This document shows, piece by piece, positions 12,901-24,600 of a stretch of DNA of 64,000 nucleotides. The DNA comes from Pyrocephalus nanus (taxonomy: Eukaryota; Chordata; Aves; Passeriformes; Tyrannidae): the NCBI GenBank assembly GCA_038380795.1, contig CM076270.1, positions 24,506,001 through 24,570,000 on the forward strand. Direction: 5' to 3'. Numbering within the stretch: the first letter of the stretch is position 1; every line of letters begins with the position of its first letter. The position numbers and the translations under genes were made by a program. The notes beneath the pieces were generated by a model. It was given only the letters and a program-made list of their open reading frames with translations, searched no databases and had not been told where the DNA came from.

Positions 12901-15900
12901 AGACCAGATGTAAACTAATGATTTTTTTAAACACTGAAACTCCTTTGACTCTGATGTTGCAAAAATGCCTGAGGTTGATAATGGGGAGTGTAGAAACCTG
13001 ATTTGATCTCAGTTCTGCTGTGGAACACTTCAGAGTTACAGAATTAACAATTTCCTCAATATTTGATTTAGGGAGTAAATGGAAAAGGGATGACCAAGCC
13101 AGGTTGGAAGGTGACTGACAGCCAAGTGTGAGTAGAAACCCATTTCAGTTTTATTTTTGTATAATATTTATCTGTGACGAGGGCCTGCAGTGTATGAAAA
13201 CACATTTGGATTTGTTAAATTCATAAAACAAGAAACCTGTTTTCCACAGTTGTTTTCAGTTTCCCAAATGTAATCTTGCCCCAGAGAATACAGTAAAAGA
13301 TTTAGGAGATGCAATTATTTCTTCAAACTGATTTCTATTTCCATATTCAAGATATTCAGGGGTTGGTTGCACAAAGGCTTAGGTCTCTGAATGGAACTCT
13401 AAAATTCTACCCTAATAAATGCTCCAATCTGAAGAGGAACTGAACACACAAGAGACAGTTAAGTAAGTGGGGACCATTCCAAGGTAACCCACAGAAAATG
13501 TTGACAGGAGAAGAGTTTGTGCCTCGCTGTTTGAATCTTCTGTGTCAGAGAGAGCAAAGCTGGAGGAAAGAAAAAAAAAAAAGAAGCTAATTTAGAGACA
13601 GCATATGTTGCTTGTTGCTTTGTTATGCATTTTCAAATGTATGTCTGAGCATTTTCCTGTCAGTGGCAACAAAATAAAAAATAGTTTTTTGTGTGTTTTT
13701 TCTAGAAACATAGCCATTTAATTAAATTTTAACATATTGTCATCTCTCACTTTAATATATGATACACTAATTTTCCATGATGCTGGCATGCTGTGCTGAT
13801 GGATTTCTCAGTCTACCAAATGAAGTAAATGAGGGACTTCCCAGGCATTTTAATTTTTTTCTAGATGTGATGGCATTAACATTCTTTTTTGGGAAGACAG
13901 ATATCAAAACTTGACATTTCATTAAATGTTTGAACTTCTCTTGTAATATGTATTAAGTCTTGTCACTGTAGTAATAATTGCCTGTTATATCACCTTTGTT
14001 AGTGAAAATACCACAGCCTTACTCAATGACAGTTGGGCTTTTTTATCAAAGAGAAAATATTATCTAAGAAACTGGAATTCATAAATAACTTTCATGGCTG
14101 TAATGTCAAAAAATTAATCTAGTCTCATGGTTAAGCTTTGTGTGGTTTGGGATTTTTTGTTGCTGGTTATTTGTTTGTGAGGTTTTTGGGTTTTGTTTTG
14201 TTTTGGTTTTTTTTAATTTGGAAAGCACATGCATGATTCCTTGAATAATTTCTTTAAATTTGTTAGTGATCAAATTCCTTGTCCCATAATAAGTGCAGTG
14301 TAAAATTTTTTGTGCAAGACTGTTCTGTGTCTGCTTTGTGGGACACGATGATGAGGAAAAGAAGTTGCAAACCCTTCTTTTTTTTTCTTTCCAGTAGTGG
14401 GTCAGTGATTAGTATGAACCAGAAGACTTTTGATTCTTAGTTATTGCTTTGCTGAAGCAGGGATTGCTGGAGACATCCATCTTACATGTTCATGTCAGGA
14501 AAATGTTCCCTGATCATCTGGTGATTATACTTGTGTGTCAGTATTAGTGACTATGGTTGTCCTTTTCTACATTCTCTACTGCATAAACAAAAAGTTCTGT
14601 CCCTAAGAGTTTATTTGAAGTATGAGAGACAACAGATAAGAAAGGAGTGGAGAGGAAAAGAAATTCTATATTGGTGTTGGTGTACTGATATAATACGCTT
14701 TCTAACAGAGAGTTTTTCAGTACTGTCTTTGTACCTTCATTTTTGGATCCCTTACAGTGATCTTTTAATGAAGGATAATTTTTCTGATACATTTTCATTG
14801 ATTTTAGTGATGAATCCCTTCAAAGGGTAAAGGTGCCACAATGAGGAAAAAATTAACATACTTCTGACTTTGCCTTCAAGAGCACCTGTGAATCCAGAAT
14901 GGGTTTTTCAGATCTTAGTGAAACACGAGTATGATATGAAGAGTGTCTGAAGACAGAGTTGGAGATGTGGAGTGAAGCAATGAGACAAGAGATGTGGTGA
15001 AGCAATAAGCCATGGTCTTTGTGGCTTAATTCTACAGAATTCACTGCTGCATACTGCAAAATGCAGTTGAATTATTGCATCTGTCTAGTAAAAAAGAGAA
15101 GGTATTGTAGGAATAAAACAACATGGGATGATATCCTGGGCAAACATTTGAAGTATGAGGGGTTGAATGGGAAAGAAAGTAACATATACAGCATGGCTTT
15201 ACCTAGATAAAATAAACCTGCAGCATATTCAATTTAGGACCATATGTACATGGTTTCTAATCTGCTGCTTTTCAGACATTTTTCTTGTTTCACTGCATTT
15301 CACACTCCAAGGACAGAATGTGTGAGGCAATGTAAGTGAAAGATCTCATGGGCAACAAAGGTTTCTGTGGCCATGTACAATATGTTGTGGTATGGGATAG
15401 CTTCTGAAAGGGAAGCTTTATGCAGCATGAAAGACATTCTACACTCTGCTGCTCATTAATTCAAATTTACTGCACTTTGTGACTGCATTGTTTCGTTTAG
15501 AAAGATTATTGAAAAGGATATTGAAATACTGTAGGTAGATAAAGTGCATTTTCAGGCTGTAAAATTACAGAGATAATAGATAACATTTAAGTAGGAATCT
15601 CTTTCTACAAATGATTGTTTATTATTGGGAGGTTTTTTGTCTGACAGGTAGTTTGATGTATAATTTATGACAATTTTGTCTACTAGTTTTGCTGCACAGT
15701 TTTGATTTTTCAGCTATGATCTGAAAGTTTACTGAATTCTGCTTTTGACTCCTCTCAAAGAGTTGGTTTAATGTATGTTTAACAAACATAGCTTTTTCAT
15801 TGATTTTATGGTGGAACAATTTGAGTACTCCTGATTTCAGGCTCTGCATTAAAGGGTGTCCAGCTCAAATCCATGATGAACAAACTGTCTCTCATCTAGG

Positions 15901-16300
15901 AGTTGTTGTTGCAAACAGTGGATTATTTTGCTGTCTGTATGGTGATTACCACAATGACAACTTTGTTACATCACAGCCAGAATCTGCAATGGTATTCAAA
16001 CCTCTCCAGCTACCACCTGTGTCAACACTATTCCTCACCTCATCTTTAATACAATAATGCACAGTTTGCTGGCCCCAGGCTGAAATGCTCATAATCATCT
16101 ATCTCTGTAACCTCTACATTCATTAACTGTGTTGGTTCAATAGGAAATATAGGTTATTATATTATAGAAAAGCAAAGTGCCAAATCCTGTGTTATTGCTT
16201 AGCTTTATTACCCTCACATTAAAAGGATTCCCTCATCCATGGGAGCATGGTGGTGTTTACTTTCCAGGAGCAAAAGACATGTGCTGTATGGATTTGTTCC
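6960..16300. other. AT-rich unique sequence, no gene seen
   Basis: Over 9 kb without a supported gene. Notable local content: T/G-rich low-complexity DNA at 8471-8500 and 14140-14215, a run of nine G at 9890-9898, a TTTTA repeat near 10976-10998 and an A-rich tract at 13571-13582. A homeodomain-type AT cluster (TTAATTAATTGCACTAATGA) occurs at 8199-8218. Frames of up to 99 codons (for example 14531-14830 plus) overlap open frames on the other strand and look like chance. No transposon or RNA gene is evident. Confidence 0.5.
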
Positions 16301-16892
16301 ATATCAGAGCACAATTTTCCTCTTCTCTCTTCCTGCAGCAGTTGATGAGGGTGTTCCTCAACACTCTGGCAGCAGTTTGGCAGAGGTGACAGAGGTGGGG
16401 CTGGGCTGGGATGCAGCACAGCAGGGTAGCCCCAGCAAACCCTTAATGCAAGCCATGGTGTGCTGGGAAACCAGATTAAAAGTGACTTCAATTTTCCAAT
16501 CACTGGGAGGGCTCCCTCCAGTCGGGCTGTTTGGGGTGGCAAATGGTAACGCCAGGAACTGTAAATAATGAGAATGTGTTTGATCTGACTGAGAGCTGAA
16601 CTTTTGCCTTCCTATTGCAGCACACAAAGCATATTAATATGCTGAAGATTGTGATTCCCTTAGCATGTGCATTTGCAGCTGCCTTTTAACGCAGTGCAAA
16701 GTGTGCTATGCAGGGATGACTGCTTGGAGGCTGCCTGCCTGGCAAGGTGTTTTATCTCTGGTGTGTCTTAATCTAGTCATCTTGGCTCCAAAGTGAAAAG
16801 AAAACTTACTTCAAGGAGCTCAAAAAATAATCCTCAAATCTTCTTCTATTATTTGACTTTAATATAATAATTGCTTTAGCACTTTGCATTCA

Positions 16893-16913
16893 CGAGTCCT
16901 TTACAAGGACTCG
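16893..16913. repeat. Perfect 9-bp inverted repeat with 3-base loop
   Basis: CGAGTCCTT at 16893-16901 is followed by TAC and then AAGGACTCG at 16905-16913, a perfect stem of nine pairs with a three-base loop. Each arm begins or ends with a CpG, rare in this AT-rich DNA. The flanks carry TAATAATT and TAATTA-like motifs typical of developmental enhancers. It could be a dimer-binding site or a hairpin in a transcript. Confidence 0.85.
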
Positions 16914-17785
16914 ATAATTATTTTTGCTGTTCAGACGTATCAAATCCTGAATATGATTTGTGTAATCTACTGAAGTTCTTTCTGGTTGTTTTAAAATCCT
17001 CATTCTAACACAGCTGACCTGGTTAAAACACGTAATAACTCATATTTTGTGGTTAACCGGGACAGAATTATAATAATGCAGAGTCTATTAAAGTAAAAGG
17101 CTGTGCTTTTATTACTTAAAGGTCAGTGAAGTCCTTTACAGTGACATCTGTGTTCCTGTATTGTGTTTTCAATCTTTAGATTTTCATATGGACAGATACT
17201 GGCACATTATTTATTGAAATAATCATGAATATTGGGTAAGGAGTATTGCAAAATAATTCAGGTTTAATATTTTTATCACGAACTGACTTCCTATCGCCAG
17301 CTTTCTGTGATTTGGCTGTTTTTTTCCTGCAGCAATGATTACACTATTCCCTAATTTTGTCAGACAGAACGTTGGTAACCTTAGGCAATTATGCTAAAAC
17401 AACTTGTCAGCTACTCATCATTTTATTTTTAATGTATTAAGAAATTAAATGCTCCAAAATGCAGCAGACTGAGGAGCTGAGCCCATCCATTTGTTCACAG
17501 AGTGGCTTTCAGAAGAAAGGGGGGTGGTGGAGCAAGTTCCCCTGCTGCCCTGCAGCACCACAGCCCTGAGCAGCCCCCAGAGCCTCCCTCCCCTGGCAGT
17601 GTCCTTTAAACAAACTGTCCATGGGCATCTGTGCAATGGACACCATGAAATATTCACCTACAAACAGGACATCATCCCACTGTCAGAGCGCTGCTCCACT
17701 TTGGACGTGCTGAGGACAGAGAGCTGAGGCTTTTGCAGCTGAGCTGTGGTCCAGAGAAGGGGTCTTTGTTACCTCAGACTTGGTT

Positions 17786-17797
17786 TCCCACGTGGGA
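17786..17797. promoter_or_regulatory. 12-bp palindrome with CACGTG E-box
   Basis: TCCCACGTGGGA is a perfect palindrome centred on the canonical E-box CACGTG bound by bHLH-ZIP factors such as USF and MYC/MAX. CpG-containing E-boxes are uncommon in AT-rich avian intergenic DNA. It lies in a GC-richer patch, but no TATA box, CpG island or transcription start is visible nearby. Confidence 0.3.
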
Positions 17798-18068
17798 GAA
17801 AACAGGACTGGCTGTGTTCTGGTCTGGGAGAGGTTCTTGGCCTCTCCTCCGTGTCTGGGAGGTTTGTTTCGTGTTGAAGAGCAAAGGACACCTTTTACTG
17901 AGGCAGACTTGATTGATTTAAAAGCATCATGCCTGTTCCACAGCATATTGCTTTCAGGTCTTACTTTGACTAGGGGAGTATCTTATTATTATCAACAGCT
18001 TTAAAAGTGTGCATTTCAGGTAATTTCTATAGTTCTCATTGACATTGTTCTGCTGCATACTGCACTGC

Positions 18069-18095
18069 ACTTTCAGAAATACTTTCAGAAATACT
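18069..18095. repeat. 12-bp direct tandem duplication
   Basis: ACTTTCAGAAAT occurs twice back to back (18069-18080, 18081-18092), followed by ACT that begins a third copy. The copies are identical, which suggests recent replication slippage. No function is implied. Confidence 0.85.
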
Positions 18096-19007
18096 GCCAT
18101 CAGCAGTGAATATGATAATCTGACCAATTCTAAGAGAATAAATATTCCAACCTTTGAAATTCTTTTTATATAACTAGTGTGTGACAGTCTGCTGATTTAA
18201 GAAAAAAAGATACGTTTTATCCCACTTTATCTCTTGATAGATAACTGACCATTACAACTCCTTGTTCTCTTTCATGATTATTAACAGCTTAGACATATTT
18301 CTTGTAATATCTCTCTATAAATAATTCTAGACTGAGAAGTTTGTTTCTTTTATAAATTAAGCTATCTGAAAGTGATAGCTCATTTCTCCATAACTAGACT
18401 CTGTCCCCTCTAGGGACAATTTATCTTTGCAGCAGCTAACCCTCAGGCATTATTTATTTCATAAACTTATATTAATCATCTTTGCCAGTTTCTCTCTCAA
18501 TTTTTCTCTTCCCACAGTGTTCTGCTGCAGTCAGAACACCCACCGAGTTTTCTAAATATTTATACTGCTGGTTTTAGAGGAAGAAGAGTTGTCTGAGACA
18601 TTATTTTGTTAAACCTTGATTGTTTAGACATCAGTCATCAATGACTGCACACCGAACACCCAAACCTGACTTGTGTTGTGGAGTAGGGGATGGTTGTTTT
18701 GTGAGGTCAGTCTGTATGGCAGGTGCAGATACACAATCACTGTAGATTGTCCTCTGGGAAGGATAACTGTAATGACTGAAAATGAATTTAAAGCAAGATG
18801 GCAAACACTACCTGCAATGTTTTTGAGTTTTTCTTGCACTGGGAAGGGAAGAGTACCTTCCCAGGCCTCTCTTGTCCCAGATGTTAAATCTGAGTGTCAG
18901 TGATTAGAGTGAGAGAGACCTGCATTTCAGAAACACCCCCTCCATCCCCATCTCCTGTTCAAAGCATGGCTATGATTGCTCAGTTGAGTGTGAGCTGGAT
19001 GGACTTG

Positions 19008-19033
19008 GCTGGCAGATGGACAGAGCTGCCAGC
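19008..19033. repeat. 8-bp inverted repeat
   Basis: GCTGGCAG at 19008-19015 and CTGCCAGC at 19026-19033 are perfect reverse complements around a ten-base spacer. The GGCA/TGCC core resembles NFI half-sites, but the spacing is not that of a classical NFI full site (TTGGC, five bases, GCCAA). Confidence 0.6.
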
Positions 19034-19112
19034 TCCTGTTTGCCAACACTGTGCAGAAACTCATGGTGAGGGTGGGATTTACAGGTGGCAAAGCTGACAT
19101 CCTGGGTGAGGA

Positions 19113-19130
19113 CACGTGCCAGACTGGCAC
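19113..19130. promoter_or_regulatory. E-box joined to a 15-base near-palindrome
   Basis: CACGTG (19113-19118) overlaps GTGCCAG-A-CTGGCAC (19116-19130), whose 7-bp arms are perfect and flank one central base. The GCCAG/CTGGC core again resembles paired NFI-type half-sites. Together with 17786-17797 and 19008-19033 this makes several symmetric motifs within 1.4 kb. Factor identity is inferred from motif shape only. Confidence 0.3.
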
Positions 19131-19969
19131 ACCCATACACTTAAGACAGATGTTTGGGGCTTCTTTTACATCAAACAATTAAGATGTGCCTTAGAGAATT
19201 TACTGCTGTCCTTGCAGCTATAACTCACACTGATAGAACAACTGCAGTTCATGTGCTCAATGGAAGTCCTTTACAGACTATTTTAAACATTATTGAGCTG
19301 GGTGTTGCTGGCAGTTGCATTATTTCTTTTATATTGATTAAGAAATTTAATCAAGTGGATTTTTTTTATGGCTTCAAACAGCCTAGATAATTCATAACCT
19401 GTGTTCTTAGCATGCCATCTCAACAAACGTGTCCTAAAGTGTTACAACTGTAAAAGAGTGTTTTTATTTTTATTTCTAAGTGCATTGTTGAAGAAAAGAG
19501 CGTGTGAAAATTTACACAAGTGTTTGGGACTTTTTTTTTTTTTTGGCATTTCACGTATCACTTCATCAGTTTTTCTCTGCCCATAGCTCTTCATTTTTCT
19601 TTTTCATGTTAATTGTTATGGTTTCTGACTCCCCAGGAAATGAAGGGTAGAAATTCCACTGCTCTGAAATGAATCCACTCCCAAGTTAGTATTCTGTTGC
19701 TGTGTCTGTTTAAACAGACCAAACATTATTTGTGCACTGGTTTTGGAGAAGCTGAAAGTGCTGGGTTTGTCTGATTATTTTTTTCTCAGTCCCTGATAGA
19801 ATAGTCACTTAGGAAGAGAAATTGGTGTACTCTACCCAATTTGCAGAGCCAGGCATTACCTTGTGTCTTCAGGCTTTGAAAGGGTAATGACAAAGAAGTG
19901 CTTATAAATCTTGAGTTAATTTAGGATATTTAGTCTTCTGTCTCTAAGATGGATATACTTTGGCACTTT

Positions 19970-19988
19970 AATTAACAGCTTGTTAATT
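19970..19988. repeat. 8-bp inverted repeat, homeodomain-like
   Basis: AATTAACA (19970-19977), GCT, then TGTTAATT (19981-19988) form a perfect inverted repeat. The GTTAAT half-site with its mirror at short spacing resembles the HNF1-type POU-homeodomain site GTTAAT-N-ATTAAC, but here the half-sites point the other way. A named factor is therefore not assigned. Confidence 0.4.
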
Positions 19989-20254
19989 CTAGACTTGCAT
20001 GTTGCTCTGTGCAGAGACTTTAAATAAGATATGCCTATACTAAGACTGTATTAAAGGGCATATTTTAGTGGTAAATAGATTCCAACTTTATGTTTTATGC
20101 ATCCCATATATCATGTGGCTTCTGATTCAAAACACACAAGACATGTTTCCAGGGTTTCATGCACTGTAAATAAATGTAAAACAAGCTCCTTGCACAAAAG
20201 TGCTACAAAGTAATCAGCACCAGGAAAGCTAAGAAGCTAAATGGTACTTGGAAG

Positions 20255-20345
20255 GCTGTAATTAATATTAATCTCTAGCGTGCCAGAACATGTGATTAAA
20301 CTGCTCCACCTCCTTTGCTTGATATGCAAATCTGACTGAATGGCA
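20255..20345. promoter_or_regulatory. Enhancer-like homeodomain/POU motif cluster
   Basis: A TAATTAATATTAAT stretch (20259-20272, containing the 12-bp palindrome ATTAATATTAAT) is followed about 50 bases later by ATATGCAAAT at 20322-20331, which contains the POU octamer ATGCAAAT. The surrounding sequence is non-repetitive and of mixed composition, like known vertebrate conserved non-coding elements near developmental genes. That resemblance is an impression; conservation cannot be tested here. Confidence 0.3.
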
Positions 20346-21554
20346 ACATCGGATGACAAACACCACTAAAGCAGCCACTGGTTGAATTTTAAATATGTAG
20401 GAAGGGAGCAAGAATTTAAGAAAGAGCATGCACAGTTAAAGATTTTCGTCACCTTAAAGCCTGTCTGTGCCCAGTTTTCCTTGATAGTAGGAAAGGACAG
20501 AGATTATCTGTTTTTAATGTGAATTTGTCCAGGTAGTAATTTAACTTCCATTATTCTCTTTGCCAGCATGCTTTTCTTCAAATTCAGAAAACCAGCTCAC
20601 AAAGCTTCTGTTAAATATGGCTGGACAGTTATCCAAGTGATACTGAGAACTGTCTGTTCTTGGCTTCCCCTTGCTCTCATTGTGCCTCCAAAATGCTGTG
20701 CTATTGTGTGGTGCAAAGGCTGCTCTCCTGAGCTGACTGGTGCCCACCTTTCTCCTCTTTCCTTCTGACAAGCTCCATTTTTTACATCAGTGCTGTAAGA
20801 AAGTCTGGTCTCACTCTAATCTACTGCTGAATATTCTCCAGATATTCAGATTGTTGTAGAATAATCAAATTCAGATTTTTTTTTTTGTAGTCAGGTGCTC
20901 TGCTTCCATGTTTGGACTCAAGATTGAGACTTCAGCCCAGGTCTTTCTGGATCAAGGCTCTGTAAGATACATTCCCTCCTTTGCTTTTGAATTTCTTATT
21001 TGACTGGCTGATTTTCTTCTGGTTTCAAATCCAAAATCATCTGAGACAAAGATCAGATCACTTAATCGTTGCTTTCCTGATTCAAACCCTGGTCAAAAAA
21101 GGCAAATTTCAATTTTATTTCAGTGAGAATAGCACATAAATAAAGCACATTTTGGTTGGATTCAATTTTGATTTTTAAGCAGGATCAAATTTTTCTTTAG
21201 AAATACATACTGGCTGATAATGTTTGTTCATAGTGAAACATAAACACATTGGCAGTTGTAGAACTTGATAATGACCATGCATGCTCTGGGTCAGTTTTTA
21301 AGTGTCAACTCTGCAATAAATTTAACAGGGTTAATGCAATCTATTCTGCTTCCTGGGTAGCTGAGAAATTGTGTTCTGTGCTGACATGAAGCTCTTAAGT
21401 TTTGTGACAGCTTTTTGGATTAATTTGTTAACTCTGTTATATCCTTACACTTCTAGTCTGTGCTGTAGGTCTTTATGAGTTAAGTAACTAATCTTCAGTA
21501 TTCCAACAAAAACTGTTTAAATAGGGGTGCCATGTCCTGTTAGTCCTGAAAAGG

Positions 21555-21633
21555 GTTGGTCAGATGGACTGGATAGAATTGAGAGGATTCTCTAGAACTT
21601 GCTTGGCCTTTTCCAGCCCTAGCAATGAAAATG
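21555..21633 (+). mobile_element. Possible degraded CR1 3' tail
   Basis: The order GGTTGG, GATGGACTGGAT, a gap, then CTTTTCCAGCCCTAGCAATGA resembles the 3' end of CR1 retrotransposons in forward orientation (GGTTGGACT...GATCT...TTCCAGCC...ATTCTATGA). The match needs an insertion of roughly 20 bases and the terminal ATTCTATG repeats are lost. It may be an old 5'-truncated copy or a coincidence. Confidence 0.25.
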
Positions 21634-21639
21634 TCACGA

Positions 21640-24600
21640 GTTAGTTTGGTTGCTGATGCTGTGTGGTTTTATCAGTCTGCTGCATTTGCAACATAAAGAT
21701 GCAGTGTGGTTCAGAAATAGAGGGGAGGGAGTTTCCACTGATCAAATGGCCCACAGCAAAACTGGGGACTGAATCCCAAGGTTTGGGAGGGGCTGGTTCA
21801 GATCAGATGCTGTTTTAAATCTACAGATTGACAAATTAAGAATGTGCAAACTTTTTAACTGGGAAGAATGTAATGCACCAACAGCTTTGAACAGTGTGTG
21901 TTCTTGGGTTTGGGTTTCTTTTCCCTCTTGTGAATCCACCTGGTATACAGATCTCCCAACACTTTAGGGAAAATCAGTGATGACTGAACTCTCATCAGGG
22001 CTCTATCACCACTGAGAGTGAAGATGGAAATTCTGCACCCATTTTATAATAATTCTTCCCCCATTCATTTTTCTTCATATTATTCTATTATATACTTTGA
22101 CACAAATGATATTCCTAAAAAATCCTTGTGGAAGGCAGATTTTTTCTGTCATCCTGACCAAGGCCTTCATATTTGCTTTTCAAAAATACTGGCCAGGATT
22201 ATATTTTCCCTTCTCTGTCCAGCTTCCTGAGGAATAACCTACACCATCTGGCATTAGAATTTATCCAGCACGTTTCAATAATCAGATGAGGGTTTTGCCA
22301 TTACTTCTGGTCTCATTAACACTTAAATTAGTCAGTGCAATGCATAATGTTTTTTCCATTAATGTTCAAGGGAGTTTCTTTATTTCTTACAAAAGTTTTT
22401 AACCTCAAACCTTTCTTTCGGATATACCAAGTGAAACATTTGATATGCAAATGAGAAATGCTAATTGTTAATCTGTAATTTTTTGTTTAGTTAAAATCCC
22501 TATTTCTTTCTGATGTCAACTTTCTTTCTGGTTGACAGATGGAATTATCCTTGTGCTTTATGAGTAATTCCCATTTTAAAAAACAACCTATTGTCCCCAA
22601 AAAACTTGACTGATATAAAACTCTGTAACTCTTTTTCTCTTGACATTTTTCTCTGATATTGGGAGGCTACAGATTTTTTTTTTGTCCTCAAACAAACAGC
22701 TTTGTTTAGGGTCTCCCATGGTGGTTTGTTGGGATTTTTTTTTTTTGTGGATTTTATTGCTTTGGGGTATTTTTGTGTGCGTGTTTCATTCATTTCTTTG
22801 TGTTTATCTCCATTTACCGACCTGACTGTGCATTCAGCTGTCCCAGTTTCTGTAAGACTGATTTTCCTGAAAAGCTTTCTGCAAAATATAACATCAAACA
22901 TTTCCTTCTCTGTGATTATCCCCAAGAGATTCTTTGTTTGCTTGTGTCATTCACATCAGTTTTCCTCGTTTTATTTTTTCTTATTTAGGACTCCTCTTAA
23001 AATTATGGTTTTATAATCTTGTTTTTGTCTTGGAACGTAACCATTGGAAGAAGTAGGGGATACAAGGCCTTGTATTGGTTTATGGATTTATTTTTATAGA
23101 TTTTTATATATATATTTCTAATTGCTACAAATAGGGATATGATATCTCAGGTACAGGCATGTAGTCCTTTTAAAATAAATATTTATCTCAAAATCGTTAC
23201 TCCTGACATACAGAGGAGGAAATCATACTGTCACAAAGCCATCCTATACATTGTGTTGACACAACTGCATTCACAGTAAGAGCTTTTATTGTTTCATTAA
23301 CCACGAGTAAGAAAAAAATCACAAATGGAATTTTGAATTCTTAAAAAAAAAATAAATCTGAGAGGCTAATCCCATTAAAACCTTATGTAAAGAAGCGTGT
23401 TTACAGGGGTCTCTGCAATTTTGCAGCAGAGAGAAAAACTTCAGTTTCAGAGCACTTAGAAACAAATTTTCCATTTTAATTTTTCTCAGTATTTTTTATC
23501 TACATTTCCATGAATTGAAAAAACAGGGAAACACTCCTTTGATTTGAGTCTTTACAAATGCTGTATGTTTCATATCACAGATCCATTTTTTTCTCAAACC
23601 TTAGAAATGAAATTAAGTCTAATTTCATACTTTATAGCATGTCAGTAAATTGTTAAAGAACACTTAAAATTTAAAAGGCAACTCCCTTTAAAGTGTCTCT
23701 ATATTTTCCAATGTTTTTATTAATACTACTTAGCTATTACTGGAATGATATGAGCAGTTTGATTCTGCCTTGAGAGGATTCTTCCTGGGGAAATTTTACT
23801 CGATGCAATATGCTCATGATATTTGGACAAGAATAACATGGATAGGGTTTAATTTTCATATCCAAGCTAAGGCTGGATACGATGTGTTCATTTGTTTTTA
23901 TTCTTTAGTCCCATTCCCTTTTGGTTTTTGCCAAGGCCTGAGATTAACTGACCATCTGTCTGTTTTACTACAGAGCAGTGTCTGCTACTCATTGCTGGCA
24001 GTTAATTTTGTGGCAAAAATTCAGAGAATGTGATCTGGTGTTCTGATTTACTCAGTGACATCCACAGAAATCCAGCAAATCCAATCAGGGGATTCAAGGA
24101 TACTCAGCAGAAAAAAAGTGTCATGAAAAATGCCACTATTTAAAATATGCCAGTGATATACCACTTGTCCAGATTTACTCTGTGTAGTTCCAACTTCTAT
24201 TAGATATTTCTAAGAGGAAGATGTAGCATCACGGGGCAGAAATCTAGGATATTTTTGCCTCTGTGAGTGATCTTGTGTGTGTACATTGCCCTAAGAACAT
24301 GAAGAGATGTGACTGGCAGGTGTTACAGACTGTAGACTTACATCCATTTTTACATTCTGTCATAAATATGTCCTAAAATGTGCCATAAATGTGTGGTTAG
24401 AAGCAAAAGGATAACTGGAGATAACCAGTTGTTGTCTGATCAACTTCTCAAAACTGAAAAGTTATTGAAATTCTTCAGTTTCCCTGCGAAGTTTCCTGAA
24501 TATTTATAGGAGAAAAAACACTTTCATTGCAACAGAATCCACCACTTGAGTTTTTATACTATTGTGGGTTTTGTGACTTTTTTAGATCTTCTGATTTTTC

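Larger units (their letters stand above)
16300..17960. other. GC-richer patch with no identified gene
   Basis: Two sub-segments, about 16330-16570 and 17450-17900, are clearly richer in G+C than the flanks. Both carry overlapping open frames on both strands (up to 109 codons), as expected when stop codons become rarer. I see no domain, start context or splice pair that makes one frame convincing. The patch could be a former exon, an old repeat or a regulatory element. The 16.83-17.1 kb part between them is AT-rich and contains a perfect hairpin. Confidence 0.4.

Noticed and set aside
22545..22925. 126-codon minus-strand open frame
   Set aside because: It is Lys/Thr-rich because the plus strand there is T-rich. 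It overlaps three plus-strand frames and has no domain, good start context or splice sites.
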